Assembly: GCF_025685605.1 (NCBI RefSeq)
Contig: NZ_JAGTUT010000001.1
Coordinates: 1,302,001-1,366,000, forward strand
Length of the DNA: 64,000 bases
Reading direction: 5' to 3'
Origin: Granulicella arctica
GTDB taxonomy: Bacteria; Acidobacteriota; Terriglobia; Terriglobales; Acidobacteriaceae
Both the position numbers and the translations under genes were made by a program. Shown here piece by piece: positions 57,953 through 64,000 of the stretch (position 1 is its first letter; the number at the start of each line of letters is the position of its first letter). The notes beneath the pieces were generated by a model that ran no database searches, had not been told where the DNA came from, and worked only from the letters and a program-made list of their open reading frames with translations.

Positions 57953-58210
57953 CATGCCTATCCTAGCTCGATGAGCGCACTGCCCTGTCCGCAGACTGAT
58001 ATTCTCGGCATGACGTTCTTGTGGCCTGAAGGCGATGCGCGATCTCGAATTGATAGTTGCATCCCCCAGATAGACCTTCCGAGCCGCGAAGTTTTCTCTT
58101 GCTCCGCCGCTCTTAGCTGGATACAGTTCCTCCACATGGCATCTCCGGCTCCCAGCATCGGCGAACCCTTCGTCCCGCCGAGCTTGCCCCCTTGAGAAGG
58201 GATCAAAGCT
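57953..58210. other. Non-coding stretch
   Basis: Nothing with protein-like character is seen between the tRNA-like fragment and the KAP ATPase start. Confidence 0.35.
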
Positions 58211-58505
58211 GTGACGGCATCCGATCCGCTTCCTCCCATCCCGGTAGCTGATTCCATCGCGTCAGCAGACTCCACAGATTTTCAGGGTGCCGAGCGCAAC
58301 GCTGTCGGCGACCACGCTACTGACGTTGACAGCTTGGGCTTCTCCCCATACGTCGAGGCCATTGCCGCCTTCCTCACTTCGCCTGCCACCGAACCGCCAC
58401 TCACCATCTCCATCGAGGGAGAATGGGGCAGCGGCAAATCTTCTTTCATGCTGCAGCTGGAAAAAACCATCGCCGGCCCCTCACGCCGCGCCGTCTTCTT
58501 CAAGG
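58211..58505 (+). pseudogene. KAP-family P-loop NTPase, N-terminal fragment
   Basis: Starts at GTG 58211. DSLGFSPYVEAIAAFLTSPA and the Walker A loop EGEWGSGKSSFMLQLE are typical of KAP NTPases, membrane-associated ATPases found in phage-exclusion and defence loci. After RRAVFF (about 58500) the sequence changes abruptly to unrelated DNA belonging to the convergent gene, so >80% of the protein is missing. Confidence 0.7.
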
Positions 58506-58507
58506 AG

Positions 58508-58614
58508 TTGCCGACCGCGCTCTCAATAGCGGCGTTCGTGAGACCATCACGTTCAAGGTTGATCGAACGGGCGTAACGAGGGGCAACAGATATCAGTTCG
58601 CTTAGTTGATGCAT
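58508..58614 (-). pseudogene. Truncated third gene of the DUF4007 operon
   Basis: ATG 58614 shares a base with the DUF4007 stop (TAATG). About 34 residues follow, with SELISVAPRYARSINLERDG, before the frame runs into the KAP fragment. I recognise no family from so short a piece; its start arrangement shows it was the next operon gene before a deletion or inversion joined the two loci near 58505. Confidence 0.5.
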
Positions 58615-59570
58615 TAGACCCCCGTCACAGCAGAATGCGTGTCCGCGTAATGAGTTCTCAACCATTGGAGGGAATCGATGATTCCTTCTTTGCGATATAC
58701 CTGCTTCAATCCCGCTCCTTCTGTGTAGCTAAGGGCTCCACTGGTAGCGAAACTTAGTTGCTCAAGCCGTTCAATAAGGCTGTTCTCATCGAGCTTGAAT
58801 ACCGTCCCAGGACTATTCTGCGAGTATGCAATTTCACTAAACGCCAAGCTGGTTGCCGCAGAGCCAGTGCTCTCCCAGAACTGCATGAGACAGAACGCAA
58901 AGACATGATCACTCAACGTGCTCTTAGGGCCGCGACGAATCTTCAGCAGACTTGTTCCAGACATCTCCTCCAGAAGGTTTAGTTCCGTTAAAGGGCAATC
59001 GAGAGAGTCCTCAATTGCGCTTGTACGGTTTCCCCGTCCGCTAAGATACGTCCGTACAAATACCTCAATGTCACGCTTGAGGGTGCTTTCGCTAGGCACC
59101 GGCAGATTGATACGCCGGATCTCATCCTCAACACTCTGTAGAAGACCTTCACGTGTGAACTCGTTAGAGGGAAAGCGATTGAACGCCCATTGCCAAGTGG
59201 TGCTGCGTTCTGCATTCGAGATCAATAGCCAATGAAGCAGCCAGAGGGTATTTGGATCTTCTAAAAACGGATCGACACCAAAGGAATCATCACCATTACC
59301 AAACAGAAATTGCCCGAAGGCGGAAACCTGCATTGCGGTGCCTCGGCTCTTGGGCTCCTCTTGCAGAATCCCTGCTGCCAAACCCCAATGGCGAATCGAA
59401 CGAACCATGTTTTTTCCGACACCAAGAGTGACGATTGCATCGTCTTTTCCAAAAACGCGCGGATCTGCCTTGACAGCATCGACGGCTTTCTTGAGCCAGG
59501 TGTACCGAAACACGAAAGTCTCATGGCCGGAGAACGAAAATGAATGCCCTGCTAGATCGAATGAACCCAT
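58614..59570 (-). CDS. DUF4007-family protein
   Basis: 318 residues. FSFSGHETFVFRYTWLKKAV at the N-terminus and TLGVGKNMVRSIRHW are the family's hallmark. Family members occur mainly in loci linked to DNA phosphorothioation and BREX-like defence, next to PAPS-reductase-type or ATPase genes; their biochemical role is unknown. The gene begins two bases after the ribbon-helix-helix gene stop and shares a base with the truncated next gene, so it was part of a longer operon. Confidence 0.82.
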   Translation of the reverse strand: MGSFDLAGHSFSFSGHETFVFRYTWLKKAVDAVKADPRVFGKDDAIVTLGVGKNMVRSIRHWGLAAGILQEEPKSRGTAMQVSAFGQFLFGNGDDSFGVDPFLEDPNTLWLLHWLLISNAERSTTWQWAFNRFPSNEFTREGLLQSVEDEIRRINLPVPSESTLKRDIEVFVRTYLSGRGNRTSAIEDSLDCPLTELNLLEEMSGTSLLKIRRGPKSTLSDHVFAFCLMQFWESTGSAATSLAFSEIAYSQNSPGTVFKLDENSLIERLEQLSFATSGALSYTEGAGLKQVYRKEGIIDSLQWLRTHYADTHSAVTGV

Positions 59571-59571
59571 C

Positions 59572-59787
59572 TCACATCCCTAACGGCAGCTGGAGCTGCC
59601 CTGCTTCCAGATCGTTCAGAAGCCGTTCGACTGCTACCCTCACAATCACTGATTTGTGCACCATCCGTTTTTTAGACACCGCAGCAAGCGCACTGCTGAG
59701 ATCATCCGCTAGGTAAACCGTAAAAGGTTTACCCGTCCTTTTCACGGGCGGAATCGGGACAAGCTTTCGGGCTTTTCGGGTTGCCAA
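59572..59787 (-). CDS. Ribbon-helix-helix-type small DNA-binding protein
   Basis: I place the start at TTG 59787, six bases after GGAG; a longer ATG frame (to 59991) overlaps the divergent methyltransferase. The ~71 residues have a basic N-terminus (ATRKARKLVPIPPVKR), one beta strand (KPFTVYLADDL) and two helices (LSSALAAVSKKRMVHKSVI, VRVAVERLLNDLEA), the RHH pattern. It probably regulates the operon or the divergent gene only 23 bases away. Confidence 0.6.
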   Translation of the reverse strand: MATRKARKLVPIPPVKRTGKPFTVYLADDLSSALAAVSKKRMVHKSVIVRVAVERLLNDLEAGQLQLPLGM

Positions 59788-59810
59788 GATGCGCTCCGTA
59801 ACAACATGTA

Positions 59811-61394
59811 ATGACACGCATGTACACAGTATCCTTTTTAGGGATGTGGATGCAAAGATATCCCAAAACGAACCAGCGCAGGCATCAACCCCAGCGAGAT
59901 GCGGAAACCACCTTGGATCAGCACCAAACGACACCCATAGCCCGCTACAGGACCGCAATGAAGCGGTATTCGCTTTCTCGCCCACTGGCACTCGCCGTCG
60001 CGCACCAAGTGATTTCGGCAGAGCGGAGTGTCTTCGATTATGGCTGTGGCAGAGGTGCTGACGTAAGCCTGCTACGGAAGGCTGGAATCAGGGCGGCTGG
60101 GTGGGACCCTTATTTCCATCCTGAGGAGCCAATCACTTCAGCGGATTGCGTCAGTTTGGGATACGTGCTCAACGTTATTGAAGACCCAAGTGAACGAGAG
60201 GTTACGCTAAAGAAGGCTTTTGAGCTGGCTGGAACGGTGCTAATAGTCGCGGTCCGAGTAGACCAAGCTCTCGACGATGCCGCTGAGTTTGCAGATGGCG
60301 TCCTCACGAAGGTTGGGTCGTTTCAAAAGCTCTACACCCAAAGCGAATTCAAGGAATACCTTCGAGCGATTCTGGGGCGGACACCCCAAATGTCGAGCCT
60401 CGGAATCGCATACGTCTTCAAGAACGAAGCAGTAGAAGCACAATACCTTGCTCAACTCTCTCTTTATCGTCCCCAGAGCTTCCGCGAAGAGGTACGAGCG
60501 GCGTTTTCGAAAGATAGAATCGCACAGCGGTACTTGGCCCTCACTCGTTCGCTGGGCCGGACGCCGTTACCCTCAGAGTTCAAGGCTTTCCCCAAGTTGC
60601 TTGACCGGTTCGGTTCGGTCCAACGAATCGAACGCATCGCATCTAGCTTGCTGGACTCAAATGTGCTGGCCTCTGCGCAAGAAGAGCGGAGGGTCAACAT
60701 TCTGACCTACATGGCGATGTTGCGTTTGCAGGGGCTTACGCCACCGCCAATCAGAAGCCTTACAGACGAGGTTCAGGCCGATATCAAAATGCTGTGGCCG
60801 AGCTACAAAGCCTCAATACAAGCGGGGATGGATTTTCTCTTCGATCTCGGACGGCCAGGACGAATCCAGCAGGAATGCAAGCAATCGCCTGTCGGAAAGA
60901 AGTTGCCCGACGCCCTTTACATCCACCGATCCGCAGAAGATCAGCTATCTCCGTTGTTGCGGTTGATGATCCTCACGGCGCGACAGATCGTTGGCGAAGT
61001 CGAATACGATCTCGTGAAGATTGCTTTGGACGGGAAAAAGCTCTCTTTCCTTGCCTATAAGGAGTTTGAGGAAGTGCCTCATCCAACGCTCAACTACAGC
61101 GTGAAAATCTACCTCCCAACCGCCTCATACGACATTCGGAGCTACGTTGCATCTCTAAATCCTCCCATCCTGCATCGCAAGGAAACCTTCCTGGACCCTC
61201 TTCATCCTCGCTACGCGGATTTTGCGAGACTTTCTGCAAAAGAAGAAGCGTTGGGACTTCTTTCACGGACGGATATTGGTACTCGCAGGGGCTGGGAAGA
61301 CCTTCTGAAGTCCAAAGGACTGCGTATCGACGGTGTAGACCTTATATCCGAAGGCGATGGTAGTCTCGGGGAACCCAATCTGGAGACAGCATGA
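59811..61394 (+). CDS. DNA phosphorothioation-associated putative methyltransferase
   Basis: Up to 527 residues; ATG 59850 (AGGGATGTGG upstream) is a better-spaced start, and relatives begin shortly before the conserved IARYRTAMKRYSLSRPL. SAM-binding motif I is SVFDYGCGRGADVSLL (about 73-88), followed by AGWDPYF and a motif IV-like SLGYVLNVIEDPSER. The C-terminal ~350 residues are unique to this family, which is named for its co-occurrence with dnd/phosphorothioation genes; its target is unproven. No dndBCDE genes are visible here. Stop overlaps the next gene by four bases. Confidence 0.85.
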   Translation: MTRMYTVSFLGMWMQRYPKTNQRRHQPQRDAETTLDQHQTTPIARYRTAMKRYSLSRPLALAVAHQVISAERSVFDYGCGRGADVSLLRKAGIRAAGWDPYFHPEEPITSADCVSLGYVLNVIEDPSEREVTLKKAFELAGTVLIVAVRVDQALDDAAEFADGVLTKVGSFQKLYTQSEFKEYLRAILGRTPQMSSLGIAYVFKNEAVEAQYLAQLSLYRPQSFREEVRAAFSKDRIAQRYLALTRSLGRTPLPSEFKAFPKLLDRFGSVQRIERIASSLLDSNVLASAQEERRVNILTYMAMLRLQGLTPPPIRSLTDEVQADIKMLWPSYKASIQAGMDFLFDLGRPGRIQQECKQSPVGKKLPDALYIHRSAEDQLSPLLRLMILTARQIVGEVEYDLVKIALDGKKLSFLAYKEFEEVPHPTLNYSVKIYLPTASYDIRSYVASLNPPILHRKETFLDPLHPRYADFARLSAKEEALGLLSRTDIGTRRGWEDLLKSKGLRIDGVDLISEGDGSLGEPNLETA

Positions 61395-61633
61395 ACGTTG
61401 TTCAGCTTCAACGGTGGTCGGGTGAGCGACCTGCGCGGAAATTCGATTGGGAGACGGTATCCATTCAAGATGCCATGAGGCTTGAGGGGCCGTTTCGATG
61501 TCCTGAGTGCCGTCAGCCGGTTAGGCTTCACAAAGCTTCGCGTGACGGATCTAATCCTGCTCATGCTGAGCATAGAGTTGGCAGCACTACGTGTTCGCTT
61601 GCTTACCGCTTTGAGAATACAGCACCCGTATAA
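61391..61633 (+). CDS. Small zinc-binding protein coupled to the methyltransferase
   Basis: 80 residues starting in an ATGA overlap with the methyltransferase. Cys37-x2-Cys40 (FRCPECRQPVRLHKAS) with His61 and Cys68 (AHAEHRVGSTTCSL) forms a probable zinc site resembling the N-terminal finger of CoiA-like/competence-type proteins and small proteins beside Dnd methyltransferases. The last ten residues read into sequence of a umuC-related insertion, so its natural C-terminus may be altered. Confidence 0.6.
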   Translation: MNVVQLQRWSGERPARKFDWETVSIQDAMRLEGPFRCPECRQPVRLHKASRDGSNPAHAEHRVGSTTCSLAYRFENTAPV

Positions 61634-61650
61634 ACTGATATACGTTTATC
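61631..61650. repeat. Near-direct repeat left of umuC remnant
   Basis: TAAACTGATATACGTTTATC; the counterpart at 62357-62376 differs at two positions (consensus TAAACTGnTAnACGTTTATC). CGTATA/TATACG (61627-61644) also forms a small dyad here. Confidence 0.5.
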
Positions 61651-61656
61651 GCCTTA

Positions 61657-62330
61657 TCATTTTGATCGCACTTTCGGCAGTTCATCCCATCGTGTCGTCC
61701 ATCGAGGCGAGCGATGCTCTGCCCTGAGCTTCCAGGCTGCGTCCTTGGGACCGGCACCGAGGATGCGGACGGTATCGCGCCCGAGGGTGGAGTTGAGCTT
61801 GTCCATGGCTCTCCAGGCCCGTTCCCTCTTCTCACGATCCATCTCGCCCCATAAGGCTGGTTGCCGGATGGTTTCGGGCAGCAGCTCCGTAATCATCACG
61901 CCGCACTTCGAGTAGCGGAAGCCGTCGCGCCAGAGCCGTTCGCCCAGGCGCACGGCCAGGGCGACCACTTCCCCGGTGTCGTTGGTCGTCTCGGAGAACC
62001 GTGCCGATGCTCCATTCGAATAGAACGGGTCGTTGTTGAAGGTATTCGTGTGCATGAAGACGAAGATGTTTTCGGCGGCGACCTTGTACCGGCGCATCTT
62101 CTCCGCTGCTCAGGTGGCGTAGCTCGCGATGGCCTCGCGCATCTCCTGCCAGGACGTAACCGGAGCCCCGAAGCTGCGCGTAACGGCGATTCCCTTCCTG
62201 GTCGGCTCCGTCAGTTCGAGTGGCAGGCAGGAGATCCCGCGCAGCTCAAAGACCGTGCGGCCACCCGTCACAGTCATCAGCGCCCGCGCATTGTCCGGGT
62301 CGGGCGCGGCGAGGTAGCGGCCGTTGCCTC
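61657..62330 (-). pseudogene. umuC: umuC (DNA polymerase V catalytic subunit) 3' remnant
   Basis: Two in-frame pieces separated by TGA at 62110-62112: the upstream piece has GGRTVFELRGISCLPLELTE and AVTRSFGAPVTSWQEMREAI; the downstream piece has IFVFMHTNTFNNDPFYSNGA and RDGFRYSKCGVMITEL up to the C-terminal TTRWDELPKV. These are the little-finger and C-terminal regions of UmuC. The palm, with its catalytic acids, is missing, so it cannot polymerise DNA. Flanked by two near-identical 20-base repeats. Confidence 0.82.
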
Positions 62331-62338
62331 TGCGATTT

Positions 62339-62376
62339 TTTACCAGTTCAAATGGATAAACTGGTAAACGTTTATC
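62339..62376. repeat. Inverted repeat and near-direct repeat right of umuC remnant
   Basis: TTTACCAGTT (62339-62348) and AACTGGTAAA (62359-62368) are perfect ten-base inverted arms. Overlapping them, TAAACTGGTAAACGTTTATC (62357-62376) matches the repeat at 61631-61650 in 18 of 20 bases. Confidence 0.55.
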
Positions 62377-62499
62377 AGGATAACCAGCAATCCAAAGTGT
62401 CGTCGATCCTTGTAGCCAAGCATCGACAAGTGACGCCAACACTCAGCCGCTCCAATAATCCCGCGGAAGAGCACCAAGGGTTAGCCGGCTTATTCTCCT

Positions 62500-63759
62500 T
62501 TATTTATCCGATCTCGCCGCAATCAAAAGTTTTTCGTTCAACGGGCCGCTCAAACCTCTAAATGGAAGCACTCTTGCCCCACGCTGCGTCTGATCGAGAA
62601 AGTCAGCCCAGTCCTGCATCATCTTGGAGCGAGGCTCAAGGTAGAGCGCATGATTATAGGCAGCACTCACTGCGTTGCGAGGAGCGTGCGCAAGCTGCAA
62701 TTCGATGTGTTCATGACCGTAGCCGCGTTCGTGCAGGATGGTGGACGCCAGCCCTCTAAAGCCATGGCCTGTCATCTTCCCCTTGTAACCCATCCGCTCG
62801 AGAGCCTTAAGAATGGTGTTGTTGCTCATCGGTTTAGCTACGTTTCGGTCTCCGGGGAACAGCCAGTCGCTCCCTCCCGTCAACTCACGCAAGGTGTCAA
62901 GAATTTCGAGAGCTTGCCTTGCGAGTGGCACGACATGCGGTGTTCTCATCTTCATGCGATCGGCTGGAATGTTCCACCGGGCAGCTTCCAGGTCAAACTC
63001 TGACCAGGTTGCGCCGATTAGCTCACTGGTACGAACGAACGTCAGCGCGATCAGCTTGATCGCGAAGCGAGTGACGTGGGTTCCCGGATAAACCTCGATC
63101 TGCCTGAGGAGGTTCGGGAGTTCCTTAGCCTCTATTCGGGCGTAATTACTTTTCAGCGAGGCTTTGAGGATGTCCCGAGGGCGAACGTCAGTTGCAGGGT
63201 TGCGCTTGGCGTAACCATGGGCGATGGCATAGCGAAAGATCTGCCCGGTCGTCTCAAGGGCTCGCTTTGCAACATCCCGAGCGCCCCGTGCCTCAACTGC
63301 CCTGACCATTGCGACAATGTCAGGCGCCTCGATCTCCGTCATCTGGAGCAAACCCAAACTCGGCAAGATGTTCGCCGCTAGCCGCCTGCGCGTAGAGTCC
63401 ACATGTCGAGGGCTCTTATCATCTTGCCAGTGTTCCACCCACTTCACCGAGACACTCGCGAAAGAGTTTTCACTCGAGATCTGCTCCGCGGACTTGCTGA
63501 TCTTTCGTGCCGCCATGGGGTCCACGCCGGTCTCCAACAGTTTGCGACCTTCTGCGTGACGCTCTCAGGCCAACGCGAGCGTCACGGCGGGGTACTTTCC
63601 GAGCGCCATCAGCTTCTCTTTACCGTCGAAGTTGTAAGCCCAACGCCAAAGTTTGCCGCCGGATGGCGTGACCCAAAGATAGAGACTATGGCTATCGCTG
63701 ACGCGATAAGCCTTTTCTGCCGCCTTGGCTTTACGCACTTCGGTATCGGTCAATCCCAT
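62500..63759 (-). pseudogene. Island integrase (DUF4102 arm domain + tyrosine recombinase) with in-frame TGA
   Basis: From ATG 63759: N-terminal arm-binding domain (LTDTEVRKAKAAEKAYRVSD, LYLWVTPSGGKLWRWAY) until TGA at 63567-63565, where relatives have Arg (TGA could derive from CGA). The same frame continues ERHAEGRKLLETGVDP and the catalytic domain with Arg in TFVRTSELIG, HGFRGLASTILHERGY (His-x-x-Arg), LQLAHAPRNAV (His) and AAYNHALYLEPR (Tyr), total ~420 codons. It sits next to a tRNA 3' end, the usual attachment site. A single nonsense change seems to have inactivated it; restart at Met5 of the second part (63525) would lack the arm domain. Confidence 0.85.
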
Positions 63760-63785
63760 TGAAAACCTCTAAAAGCGCGTTTTGA

Positions 63786-63829
63786 AAAGTACCCCCCGGA
63801 GGAAATCCACATACCCCCCAAAGTACCCC
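63786..63829. repeat. Three (G/A)TACCCCC repeats between integrase and tRNA
   Basis: GTACCCCCC (63788), ATACCCCCC (63810) and GTACCCCC (63822) recur in the same orientation. Their place suggests arm-type integrase binding sites. Confidence 0.5.
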
Positions 63830-63876
63830 CGCAAGCGCTTGGCTTCCATCGTACGCTGTAGGACGGTAAAAACACT

Positions 63877-63900
63877 AAACCCCAGCGTTTGCTGGGGTTT
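63877..63900. terminator. Perfect hairpin between integrase and tRNA
   Basis: Arms AAACCCCAGC and GCTGGGGTTT with loop GTTT. On the plus strand it ends in TTT; it may terminate tRNA transcription on the minus strand, as it lies 45 bases beyond the tRNA 3' end. Confidence 0.7.
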
Positions 63901-63944
63901 GATGAGTTTCTTTGGATGTCTTTGGAAGACATAAAACAAGGTCA

Positions 63945-64000
63945 TGGCGGAGAGTGGGGGATTCGAACCCCCGATAGAACTTTTGGTCCTATAACGGTTT
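63945..64000 (-). tRNA. tRNA with long variable arm, probably tRNA-Ser (5' part beyond window)
   Basis: The minus strand reads a long variable stem (ATAGGAC...GTTCTAT), T-arm GGGGGTTCGAATCCCCC, acceptor CTCTCC, discriminator G and encoded CCA. A class II variable arm with discriminator G and a GGAGAG-type acceptor fits serine; the anticodon lies outside the window. The 3' end faces the integrase, so it is the likely attB gene. Confidence 0.8.

Noticed and set aside
58211..58576. KAP fragment as an intact small ATPase gene
   Set aside because: Similarity ends abruptly at ~58500 and the remaining codons are the reverse strand of the neighbouring operon gene.

Overview
The window looks like the chromosome of an acidobacterium of the Terriglobia type (relatives of Terriglobus, Granulicella or Edaphobacter). 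The signs are long TonB-dependent receptors with an N-terminal carboxypeptidase-regulatory-like domain, a DUF1800/DUF1501 pair, a tricorn-like S41 protease, LytS/LytTR signalling and two RND efflux operons. This placement is an inference from gene families; no rRNA is present.

Layout. 0-3.7 kb: the end of an aerobic cobalamin operon (cobL, cobE, cobM, cobK, cobF) with overlapping stop/start codons. 3.8-9.7 kb: a minus-strand adaptor/pump/outer-membrane-factor operon; the divergent tetR beside it is decayed. 10.4-14.6 kb: an ECF sigma factor and zinc-finger anti-sigma factor, divergent from a TonB-dependent receptor. 14.7-17.0 kb: poor in genes, with broken receptor and aldo/keto reductase fragments. 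17.1-18.8 kb: a tetR and a dehydrogenase sharing a promoter with two matching operator palindromes. 18.8-25.5 kb: a tricorn-like protease and an NTF2-like protein bracketed by two paralogous secreted glycan-binding-type proteins. 25.7-27.6 kb: a LytS/LytTR two-component pair. 27.7-36.0 kb: a CBM9-like protein, the DUF1800/DUF1501 pair, and two arrays in which a 60-base dyad repeat (eight copies) alternates with small, mostly membrane-type ORFs on the minus strand. 36.1-39.7 kb: an Oar-like receptor broken by one frameshift.

40.5-42.9 kb is a graveyard: an HNH endonuclease with an in-frame amber stop, an epimerase start, a beta-propeller end and a shattered tyrosine recombinase. 43.0-44.8 kb: a GlxA-type regulator divergent from a beta-carbonic anhydrase. 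45.0-56.3 kb: a TetR regulator and a complete MdtABC-type RND operon (adaptor, two pumps, outer-membrane factor); the first pump carries a serine/threonine-rich insertion of about 115 residues.

57.2-64.0 kb: a broken MOSC gene, a tRNA-like 3' fragment, and a genomic island ending at a tRNA (serine type, cut by the window edge). The island holds a truncated KAP ATPase, a ribbon-helix-helix/DUF4007 operon whose third gene is cut off, a divergent phosphorothioation-associated methyltransferase with a coupled zinc-binding small protein, a umuC remnant and an integrase with an in-frame TGA. It reads as a partly deleted defence island. The most novel-looking features are the repeat/small-ORF arrays, the serine-rich pump insertion and the DUF4007/methyltransferase island.
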